A stretch of 26,887 nucleotides of DNA. Origin: a virus. Location of the stretch: positions 1 through 26,887 of IMG/VR virus record IMGVR_UViG_3300025085_000152. One strand, written 5' to 3'. Position 1 is the stretch's first letter. Each line of letters opens with the position of its first letter. The position numbers and the translations under genes were made by a program. Of the stretch, positions 1 to 7,113 are shown in pieces. The notes under the pieces are model-generated. The model was not told where the DNA came from and ran no database searches. It was given only the letters and a program-made list of their open reading frames with translations.

Positions 1-20
1 ATACGTTAGATTGGTCCTCT

Positions 21-200
21 TCAGTTTGACAGTAGATTTTCAGATTGTTCAATTTCATAGGTACATGGGTGAAGACTACAATATTCGTTAAAAGTGATTT
101 TCATCTCTTTATCAGTCAATCCTGCGTTTCTTGCTGCTTTTGGAAGATTCCATTTTGCTGAAAATAACATTTCCATAGAATGTCGGGTTTCTGGTCTCAT
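21..200 (-). CDS. Small hypothetical protein (59 aa)
   Basis: Reading the minus strand from an ATG at 200 gives 59 codons ending in TGA at 21-23. The protein starts MRPETRHSME and has a basic, amphipathic N-terminal half with the stretch LPKAARNAGLTDKEMK, which resembles a small helix-turn-helix, and a C-terminal CSLHPC pair of cysteines. I do not recognise a named family. The opposite strand offers nothing better and the residue composition looks like real protein. A sigma70-like promoter ends at 202, two bases before the ATG, so a transcript from it would begin inside the frame; the internal methionine codons at 176 and 170 are then possible starts, though neither has a clear ribosome site. 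It lies downstream of the 60-aa gene at 325-507 in the same orientation. A DNA-binding role is only a guess. Confidence 0.7.
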   Translation of the reverse strand: MRPETRHSMEMLFSAKWNLPKAARNAGLTDKEMKITFNEYCSLHPCTYEIEQSENLLSN

Positions 201-201
201 A

Positions 202-230
202 ATTATAGCAAATTAAGATTTCTTTGTAAA
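202..230 (-). promoter_or_regulatory. Sigma70-like early promoter
   Basis: On the minus strand TTTACA (225-230) lies 17 bp from TATAAT (202-207), one mismatch from the host sigma70 consensus. It would start transcription near 195, just inside the ORF that begins at 200. Confidence 0.6.
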
Positions 231-248
231 ATGATGGATTGTAAAAAT

Positions 249-313
249 TCATAAAAAGGTAATAGGGCAAAAATTTTGGGGAATTTTTTTACCCCCCTTT
301 TTGGAATTAAAAG
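249..313 (-). repeat. Dispersed intergenic element, copy A
   Basis: This AT-rich segment matches 21881-21945 without gaps. By hand the first 49 positions share 38 identical bases, and the similarity continues more weakly for about 16 more. On the minus strand both copies carry a run of six G and then CCCTATTAC(C/T)TTTT(T/C)ATGA at identical spacing. Copy A also has a weak GGGG/CCCC stem followed by A and T runs. It sits between two small genes. Confidence 0.65.
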
Positions 314-324
314 TTGATTTTCCC

Positions 325-507
325 TCAGAGTGGAGATGCATACGCAAGTATGTCTTCATCAAGCACAGCACGACACAATTCTAGCACACTCATGAACTGG
401 TCTACGGTTTCGCAGTCAAGAACTCTCTCATCACCTTGCTCAGAGTACAGATAGAACTTACGCTTTACGGGGTCTACGACGCATCGTGTGAGGTAGTCGT
501 CTTGCAT
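325..507 (-). CDS. Small hypothetical protein (60 aa)
   Basis: The gene encodes a 60-aa acidic protein, start MQDDYLTRCV, with no signal peptide or membrane segment. I recognise no domain. The segment FYLYSEQGDERVLDCETVDQ looks like a beta hairpin followed by a helix. The ATG at 507 has an AGGA ribosome site seven bases upstream and is preceded by a full-consensus sigma70 promoter at 531-559, so it is almost certainly expressed from the first minutes of infection by host RNA polymerase. It lies just beyond the end of the late structural block. Early expression of a small acidic protein suggests a role in host takeover, but nothing in the sequence specifies it. Confidence 0.75.
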   Translation of the reverse strand: MQDDYLTRCVVDPVKRKFYLYSEQGDERVLDCETVDQFMSVLELCRAVLDEDILAYASPL

Positions 508-530
508 GGGGGTGTCCTGCTTACCTAGGT

Positions 531-559
531 ATTATAGGGCATTTGGGCATCCTTGTCAA
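531..559 (-). promoter_or_regulatory. Consensus sigma70 early promoter
   Basis: TTGACA (554-559) and TATAAT (531-536) on the minus strand are separated by exactly 17 bp, a perfect match to consensus. A 10-bp palindrome, TACCTAGGTA, at 522-531 overlaps the predicted start point near 525. It drives the 60-aa gene starting at 507. Confidence 0.85.
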
Positions 560-561
560 CC

Positions 562-1233
562 CTATCGATTGATGCTGTAAATTGAATTGTCTCCAGGATA
601 ATCATCGGATGACTTTCCTTCATATTCTACAATGAGTTTCTCACCATCACTTCGTTCACCATAAACTACATAATAGCAATCAATTCCAACTGCACCACCA
701 GACTTAACTTTTATGAATTTATCTTCCCAAGAAATTTCATCAACAATCAAGTCTTGCGAAGTTCTAATTTGAGTTAGATTTACAGTGATTGTATTTGGAT
801 CAACCAAGCCATCCCAATACTCCGGAATCTTAATTTTATTTGAGTTTAATAACCTACCACGATAATAAACACCAGACTCAGGACCCTCTAAGCATACATG
901 ACGAAGACGATATCCTTCTTTAGTTGGGTGTGGAATATCAAAAGGTTTTCTTGAAGTTAATGTAATACCATCAGCAGTAACTTCGGATGCAACGACTTCA
1001 CCTGTAATGTTAATATCACAAGCACCAGTAATGGATGAATTTACTTGAAAGTCATCAATCTGTGCAGATAAATGGTAGTATGGTCTACATGCTTCTTCTG
1101 GATAATCATCCTCTCCTTTATTACTAAACCAAATATACTCATAATCGGCCATTGGTACACCCCAACCACCTGGCTTTTTGGTACAATCTTTACTTCTGGG
1201 GGATGGAATAAACTCTTTTGCTGGTTCTGCCAT
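562..1233 (-). CDS. Virion structural protein, fibre/tip-like C-terminal domain
   Basis: The product is 223 aa. Its N-terminal 90 residues are unlike its neighbours, while residues about 92-223 are clearly paralogous to the C-terminal half of the protein encoded just upstream (1246-2007). Shared blocks are FDIPHPTK, RLRHV, VYYRGR or VYVRGR, LVD..TITVNLT, YGER, EYEG and DDYPGDNS or EDYPGDNS. This module, starting with a HPTK or HPLK motif and an EGPE motif, recurs in phage fibre and adhesin-like proteins; that is recollection rather than a search result. It is the last gene of the late baseplate and tail operon, 12 bp after its paralogue, so a role as a small fibre, tip or baseplate decoration is inferred. 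No enzymatic residues are evident. Confidence 0.7.
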   Translation of the reverse strand: MAEPAKEFIPSPRSKDCTKKPGGWGVPMADYEYIWFSNKGEDDYPEEACRPYYHLSAQIDDFQVNSSITGACDINITGEVVASEVTADGITLTSRKPFDIPHPTKEGYRLRHVCLEGPESGVYYRGRLLNSNKIKIPEYWDGLVDPNTITVNLTQIRTSQDLIVDEISWEDKFIKVKSGGAVGIDCYYVVYGERSDGEKLIVEYEGKSSDDYPGDNSIYSINR

Positions 1234-1245
1234 AATTAAATCTCT

Positions 1246-2007
1246 TTAAACTTTTCCTGATTGTAAATATTGACTATTATCTCCTGGATAATCTTCGGGA
1301 GATGTTCCTTCATACTCTGCTATGTTTCTTTCACAGTCCTGCCTTTCTCCATAGATGTGGTAGAAGCAATTGATTGGCATACCTCCATGTGCTTGGAGAT
1401 ATACTTTCTCTTCATCAATTCTCTTTACAATTACATTCTGGTGTGCTCCAATTGGAGTTAGATTGACTGTAATTGTTGTCCAATCAACTAATCCTTTCCA
1501 ATATGTAGGGAGGATAATTTCAGTTTTATTTGCTACTCTCCCTCTGACATATACATCTGCTGTTGGTGCCTCTGGTGCAACATGTCGCAGTCTCCAACTA
1601 TCTTTAGTTGGGTGTGGAATATCAAAGTCTTTCTTTGCTGCTAAAACATTACCCCTATAATCTGCGACAGAAAGACCAAAAACTGGACCACCTGCTTGAA
1701 TTCTAAAATTGACATCTAGATTGCCAAGAACTCCACAGTTTGGAGACACCATCAATGAATATGGATTACTCAATCCAAGTGGCAATGCTCCTGGTGCAAA
1801 TGGAGGAAGTGCATCACTATTAGTGAGAGGTCCAATATTTGTTCCTGCAAACGCAGTTGGAAAATGTGTTGGTGATCCAATAACAACAGGTCCTTCTATT
1901 CCTGCAGAACCATTAATTCTAGCAACACCTTCACCAATAGCAGGAAAGATACCAGTACCACATTTCATTTGTCCGCCAACATTGGCATCGTCTAAATTAA
2001 ATGACAT
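1246..2007 (-). CDS. Virion structural protein, paralogue of the 223-aa neighbour
   Basis: This 253-aa protein has a glycine- and proline-rich N-terminal half, with stretches such as IEGPVVIGSPTHFP, typical of extended beta structure. Its C-terminal module, residues about 127-253, shares FDIPHPTK, RLRHV, LVD..TITVNLTPI, YGER, EYEG and EDYPGDNS with the next gene. The ATG at 2007 has a strong AAGGAG ribosome site. It lies 9 bp after the beta-helix-like gene and 12 bp before its paralogue, so the three are co-translated late genes. The conserved module with a different N-terminal half suggests a shared trimerisation or tip domain attached to different docking parts. Function is inferred from position only. 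Confidence 0.7.
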   Translation of the reverse strand: MSFNLDDANVGGQMKCGTGIFPAIGEGVARINGSAGIEGPVVIGSPTHFPTAFAGTNIGPLTNSDALPPFAPGALPLGLSNPYSLMVSPNCGVLGNLDVNFRIQAGGPVFGLSVADYRGNVLAAKKDFDIPHPTKDSWRLRHVAPEAPTADVYVRGRVANKTEIILPTYWKGLVDWTTITVNLTPIGAHQNVIVKRIDEEKVYLQAHGGMPINCFYHIYGERQDCERNIAEYEGTSPEDYPGDNSQYLQSGKV

Positions 2008-2016
2008 CTTTACTCC

Positions 2017-2634
2017 TTATACTATGTTTTGTTGTTGTTGATATCTTTGACCACCAACCTTAGAATCTTTAACTGCAACTGCATCACTTACACCACTAAT
2101 AATAGATCCATACATCTTAAGACAACTATTTGCAATTACTTCAGTAATACCAGACGACATAACTTTAGTATTAACCTTTGAGTTAACAATAACTTTAGTG
2201 CCAAATATACTAGCAGTTTCTGTAGCAACTATCTGCACATTACCTTCATCACCAGCACCACATGCAAACATTTCAATGCTGTCTGCTTGCAATCTTATTT
2301 TACCATTAGTTGCTATAATGTCAATATTACCATTCTTTGCATTGATCATGCAAGTATCATCTGCTTTAGCCCTATTACTTCCACACTCAACTTGGAAGTT
2401 TCCAGGACACATTGATGTCGTCCATCCCTTTCTAGGACCATCTTTATCCATAGAAAAGAAGTGCTCGCCATCAGATGCTTGGAGCATAATATCTGATGTT
2501 ACATCTGCTCTTTTATGAATTGATCCAAAAGAAATCGCACCATGATCATTCCCCCATGTAATAGCAGTGTAATTACTTTTTACATTGTTACCACCACCAG
2601 ACTTATCAAGATTTACATTACCTGCGGTCGCCAT
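2017..2634 (-). CDS. Beta-helix-like baseplate spike protein
   Basis: The 205-aa product is built from short repeated beta strands, for example GNIDIIATNGKIRLQADSI and the following VQIVATETASIFGTKVIV, a pattern typical of the beta-helical needle of T4 gp5 and VgrG spikes. The upstream gp5-like gene (7112-8767) has the OB domain but no needle, so this gene could supply it as a separate polypeptide. A late promoter motif lies 24 bp upstream of the ATG at 2634. The C-terminus is glutamine-rich (YQQQQ). Alternative: an unrelated fibre with beta-helix fold. No catalytic residues are visible. Confidence 0.6.
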   Translation of the reverse strand: MATAGNVNLDKSGGGNNVKSNYTAITWGNDHGAISFGSIHKRADVTSDIMLQASDGEHFFSMDKDGPRKGWTTSMCPGNFQVECGSNRAKADDTCMINAKNGNIDIIATNGKIRLQADSIEMFACGAGDEGNVQIVATETASIFGTKVIVNSKVNTKVMSSGITEVIANSCLKMYGSIISGVSDAVAVKDSKVGGQRYQQQQNIV

Positions 2635-2657
2635 TTTTTCCCACTAAAGTGTATGAA

Positions 2658-2665
2658 CTATTTAA
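2658..2665 (-). promoter_or_regulatory. T4-type late promoter motif
   Basis: TTAAATAG on the minus strand (GTTAAATAG in context) lies 23 bp before the ATG at 2634 and close to the end of the upstream gene. It resembles the T4 late box TATAAATA and the variants used in cyanophages. Confidence 0.5.
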
Positions 2666-2669
2666 CACC

Positions 2670-5600
2670 CTAGATGAGATTATCTGGAGTATTTGGTATG
2701 TTAAGTCGTGGATCATTACTGGTGACATCAGAACCCTGTCTAAGGATTGCAGATGCCCTTGTAGTGACCTGATTATCAACACTCTCTTGAAGAGTTGCAT
2801 AGACCTGAATAAGGTCTCCTGTGGTCTTGTAGACGCCAGCATAAAGAATTCCATCCTGAGAGAATGTAGAACCATAGTATGGTCTTCCATTCACATATCC
2901 AGTCTGTTTAAGTCCAACCAAATCTGTGACCTGGAGGAGTTGATCGTCTGGTATTACAAGTTCAGGAACAATCACTGGTTCAAATACTGGTCTTCCCCTA
3001 AATCCAACACCAGTATTAGATGGCATTGTTATATTTGGATACTCTGTAATTCCATAGTAAGGTCTATCTGATCGCTCAACTCCATCTACAGTTCCAAAAG
3101 GTCCAAGTATTGGTTTGAGTGGGTTTCCATTTACAAAAATTAAATCATCTGGTCCATAATTAATTCCAGGAGAGGTTGGTATAACATCTTTAAGAACAAG
3201 AGTAACTGGAGGACCACCACTCAGAGGGGTTGGATATCCATTGCCTGGTTCTTCTGCAATGATGTCTGTAACAACACCAGTTCCTTCAATTACTTTGGGG
3301 CATGGTGGTGGAATAATAATTGCAGATGCACAGAGTGGATTAGTTGTCCATGGTGGAGTTGAAATTACTTTGACAACATCTTTAACAATCTTAAGAGCAA
3401 ATCCTGTTGGATTATAGTTGGCAAATATATTTTTAGGTAGTTGAATGTTTGTCAGTGTCACTCTTAATTCATATTTTCCTGCACTCAAATCAACAAACTG
3501 AGTGAATGGTTCACCACTAAAACTTTTAGATTCAGCAACTTTTTGACCATTAATAAACAATGTAGCTACATCATCTGATTGCAATTTCAATTCATATCTA
3601 CCACTTTCAAAGAAATCTACATTAGACCAAGTAAAAGTTCTTAGTCCGACAATATCTGGGTTATCAGAATTAAGTGGGGGGAGGAATGGAGATACATTAT
3701 TTTTGTTCATAAAGTCACTCCAAACATTCTTTCTAGTATCAATATACCTAAAGACTTCAGGTCCAGAATATGTTACACCATTTTGAGTTGGTGATGCCTG
3801 AACTGCTGTAGTTTTAGTTTCACCAGTAACAACATACTTACACTTATTACCATTTAAATCATAGAATTTTCCCTTACTTGCACTAATGATAATATCAGTA
3901 TAATCATTATCTGTAAGATCTTCCATCTCAACTACACCTTCACCGGCAGTTCTGAGTTTAACTTTAGCGTTTTGTCCGCTACTATTAAAAACAACGTCAT
4001 ATACTTTTCCAGATTCTAATTTTTTAGATGTGCTCTCATTTAATTGAGATCCACCATATTCTTTAGAAAATGAAAACGCACCACCAAAACTAACAGAGTT
4101 TGCATATTTTGCATCCGATGTGACTCTAAAATTGACATCAACATCAGTGGCTGCAGCAGAAGAAAGTTTTTTTGCCCAGTCTTGCGTACTAAAAATTTTC
4201 TTCTTAATTATTTTTGTATTCTCTTGTCTAAAGTTTTCGACCTCAACTTTAATTGTGTGACTTCCTTCAGTCAGTTTTACCTTTTCAATTTTAGGTGAAG
4301 AGTTTTTAAATCCTTTAAATTTATAAACTTCTCTACCATCAACTAAAATTCTTCCTGCATTATCAGCAGTTCCTTTGAATCCATAAAATCCATCATAAGG
4401 AATTTCAAGTGGCCATGTATTGGAATAAGTAACTCCTCCACCACCATCACTATTAAGAGTGCTGAGTGGAGGTAGAGGTGACAATGCAAATCTATTAGTA
4501 AATCTACTCCATGCAGGATGAGTTACAGGCCACCATTTACTTGATCCACCAGGAAATCTTGTAGTCCAAATTGGATTTTTAGGACATCTTCCTTCACCAA
4601 CAGGAATAGGTGATTCTGGAATTGGAGGTAGAGGTGCATCAATTGTTAATGCAGCACCCATCGGATTCTCATTCCAAGATTTTGGAGAAATTCTTTCAAC
4701 CTCTGCAGAATCTAATTGAACATTAATAGCAAGTGCCATCGGATTAATGCCCTTTACCGATGAAGGTTGTTGATTCTTTATTTTGATGATAGAAAGTTCA
4801 CCATTTCTATCAAATCCATTGCCAATATTATCATCATACCCAATAGAGTTTCCATTATTTTGTATTCTAGATCCTGTACCAGATGAAGATCCAATAGTCT
4901 GTATAAGATACTCTCTCCCTGCCTCGAATGTATCAGACCCAGTAATTGTTTCTCTTTCTTTATATCCACTCCCAGATCTACTTCTAGATAGAAGAACATA
5001 ATCATTTGGAGGAAGACCAATTTTAACTTTAGATGCAAAAATTCCAGAAGTTCTAAAGTTGTCATCAACCTTTAAACGAAAACCAATTTCTGCTGATCCA
5101 GATCCATCAACTTTGAGATAGTTTTTACCATCGCGATTTACAAATCGTGCAGTAATCCTATTCGACTTTGAATTACCATCACCATCAAATGCAAATCTAC
5201 CTCCAGGTTTCTGATACAATTCTGCTATGATTTTATATTTTCCTTTCTTTAAAAATTTTACATAGGTGGTCTTTCCAGTTCCTTTATTAGAATCACCAAC
5301 AAATCCATTCTTTTCAATTTCAACTCTGTCACCACCTTTAATGAAGGACAACTTCACCCGGTCGTCAACTTCAACATCAATCTTATAATTGCCATCTGCT
5401 GGAACATTAACATCATTCCAGCGAATTCTATGTGTTCCGGAATATGGATTATCATTTAATGATTGTCTAGTATTAAATGGACATACCCCAAAGTCATTAA
5501 TGAACCCACCACGACCATAAACATTTGTTCTCCAAAGTTTTCTATCTGCCTTGTTGATATAATCTATCGTATTAAAGATTGTATCTGAAGAAGATGTTAC

Positions 5601-7073
5601 ATTGGATGCAGATGCCGTATTAGGTGGTGCATCAAATATTAGTTTACATTTGTTGCCATTTATTTTAATAAATCTACCACCACTTATAGTACAAACTAAA
5701 TCTTGCCAATCATTATCAGATGTTTCTTCCATCTGAAGAACATTTTGTCCAGAAGTTCTAAGTTTAATCCTACCTTTTCCACCACTCGTAGTGGTTACAT
5801 CATATTCTATGCCATAATTAATGTCACGATTAAACGATTCATTTAGTTGCTTTCCCTTATATTGCTTGCTAACATTGATACCGAGTCCAGGAATCCTAAT
5901 TCCATTTGCGAATTCTGCGGATGTTGTGACTCTAAAATTAATATTAGTGGAATCTCCTTTGGGAGCTTTGACTATTACTTTTTCTTTGATTGGTATATTA
6001 TATAAATCTATTTTGATTCTATGGACACCCTCTTGAATAGTCTTCTTTACAATATTTTTAGGAAGAGGGCCTACTTTAAAATTTCTTGCTTCAGTTATAA
6101 GTTCATTGTCTAGGTAACATTTAGAAATGTTATCACCCATACCCCTAAAAGTATATTCTCCCGTATAAGGAAAGTTTTCCTCCCATTCCATAGTTGCTAT
6201 GTATCCAGCATAGTCACTACCACGAGCACTTGAACTTGGTACAGGAGAAACCGCATACTTATCCATAAAGTTATCATCCCAGGCAGGATGAGAAACATAA
6301 TGAAGAACACGAGATGTCTTATCTCTAAAGGTGACTGAAATTGGACTTTCTTTTCTTGTATGCCAGAAAGGATTGATGCCTTGCCTTAAAAAATCTTGAT
6401 ACCTTTGAATTTCATCTCTAATAGGATCTTGTGCAAGTGTGGCAAATAAATTAGGATCCCATTCTCCTAAGACTTCACCATCTACACCATATCTAAGTCC
6501 GTATCCAGAAAGTTCTGTTCCATCTGGAGTTAAATCATATATTTCAAAGTCTTCTTCTTGATCAAAATATTCTGTGGTCGGCGGTAGTTCACCTATGATA
6601 GTTCTTATAACAGCACCAGACCCTCTCTTGCATGAGTCTACTAGTTTTGCTTTGGGTGGATACTTATATCCAAATCCACCACTTACAACTCTAATTGCAA
6701 GAAGAGATCCATCTCTACCAAAAATAGGAGATCCTACTGCACCTACACCACCACCTCCACTAAGAAATAATCTTCCTTTACATCCAGCGTCATTATCATC
6801 AAAGGGTGCTCTTTCTCCTGGTCTTAATCCTCGAATTCCATCACAAACATTACTATCAACATCTAATACATCAGGAGTTAGTGCATTTACTTCATTAAGT
6901 GTTAAATATCTGGTTGCATCTCTGGTTTTAAGTATGAATATCGTGCCTGGATTTAATGCAGCATACTTATTTGCTTCAAGAATACTTATATTCTGCACAT
7001 ATCCTGTGTCGGGATCAATATACCCAACACGGATGTCTTTTTTAGTAGCAGGTCCGAAGATATTAAACGACAT
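2670..7073 (-). CDS. Giant multidomain structural protein (1467 aa)
   Basis: The largest protein in the window is modular. An N-terminal region (about 1-190) ends with glycine-rich strands around GGFGYKYPPKA. About four PA14-like beta-sandwich units follow, each with a G.Y.f......D....l..... strand pattern and a linked motif such as HPAWDDNFMDKYAVSP (near residue 264) or HPAWSRFTNRFALSP (near 854). A second module starting VNFRVT and ending NGNKCK occurs twice (about 379-475 and 983-1080). The C-terminal third has glycine- and proline-rich strands with PYYG motifs. PA14-type sandwiches often bind carbohydrate, so attachment to the host envelope is plausible. A late motif precedes it. I believe homologues occur in most marine T4-like phages, some possibly under the label VrlC, but I am unsure of that name. 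No signal peptide or enzyme motif is seen. Confidence 0.75.
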   Translation of the reverse strand: MSFNIFGPATKKDIRVGYIDPDTGYVQNISILEANKYAALNPGTIFILKTRDATRYLTLNEVNALTPDVLDVDSNVCDGIRGLRPGERAPFDDNDAGCKGRLFLSGGGGVGAVGSPIFGRDGSLLAIRVVSGGFGYKYPPKAKLVDSCKRGSGAVIRTIIGELPPTTEYFDQEEDFEIYDLTPDGTELSGYGLRYGVDGEVLGEWDPNLFATLAQDPIRDEIQRYQDFLRQGINPFWHTRKESPISVTFRDKTSRVLHYVSHPAWDDNFMDKYAVSPVPSSSARGSDYAGYIATMEWEENFPYTGEYTFRGMGDNISKCYLDNELITEARNFKVGPLPKNIVKKTIQEGVHRIKIDLYNIPIKEKVIVKAPKGDSTNINFRVTTSAEFANGIRIPGLGINVSKQYKGKQLNESFNRDINYGIEYDVTTTSGGKGRIKLRTSGQNVLQMEETSDNDWQDLVCTISGGRFIKINGNKCKLIFDAPPNTASASNVTSSSDTIFNTIDYINKADRKLWRTNVYGRGGFINDFGVCPFNTRQSLNDNPYSGTHRIRWNDVNVPADGNYKIDVEVDDRVKLSFIKGGDRVEIEKNGFVGDSNKGTGKTTYVKFLKKGKYKIIAELYQKPGGRFAFDGDGNSKSNRITARFVNRDGKNYLKVDGSGSAEIGFRLKVDDNFRTSGIFASKVKIGLPPNDYVLLSRSRSGSGYKERETITGSDTFEAGREYLIQTIGSSSGTGSRIQNNGNSIGYDDNIGNGFDRNGELSIIKIKNQQPSSVKGINPMALAINVQLDSAEVERISPKSWNENPMGAALTIDAPLPPIPESPIPVGEGRCPKNPIWTTRFPGGSSKWWPVTHPAWSRFTNRFALSPLPPLSTLNSDGGGGVTYSNTWPLEIPYDGFYGFKGTADNAGRILVDGREVYKFKGFKNSSPKIEKVKLTEGSHTIKVEVENFRQENTKIIKKKIFSTQDWAKKLSSAAATDVDVNFRVTSDAKYANSVSFGGAFSFSKEYGGSQLNESTSKKLESGKVYDVVFNSSGQNAKVKLRTAGEGVVEMEDLTDNDYTDIIISASKGKFYDLNGNKCKYVVTGETKTTAVQASPTQNGVTYSGPEVFRYIDTRKNVWSDFMNKNNVSPFLPPLNSDNPDIVGLRTFTWSNVDFFESGRYELKLQSDDVATLFINGQKVAESKSFSGEPFTQFVDLSAGKYELRVTLTNIQLPKNIFANYNPTGFALKIVKDVVKVISTPPWTTNPLCASAIIIPPPCPKVIEGTGVVTDIIAEEPGNGYPTPLSGGPPVTLVLKDVIPTSPGINYGPDDLIFVNGNPLKPILGPFGTVDGVERSDRPYYGITEYPNITMPSNTGVGFRGRPVFEPVIVPELVIPDDQLLQVTDLVGLKQTGYVNGRPYYGSTFSQDGILYAGVYKTTGDLIQVYATLQESVDNQVTTRASAILRQGSDVTSNDPRLNIPNTPDNLI

Positions 7074-7105
7074 CCGGGATTATACTTTATTGTTCATCAT
7101 AATCA

Positions 7106-7113
7106 TATTTATT
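7106..7113 (-). promoter_or_regulatory. T4-type late promoter motif
   Basis: AATAAATA (ATAATAAATA in context) on the minus strand overlaps the stop codon of the gp5-like gene and lies 32 bp upstream of the ATG of the 1467-aa gene. Confidence 0.6.

Noticed and set aside
250-252. ATG at the end of repeat copy A, opening a 46-codon frame
   Set aside because: It overlaps the 59-aa gene in another frame, has no ribosome site, and its residues look random. The similar ATG in copy B is a true start by chance of position or by shared leader.
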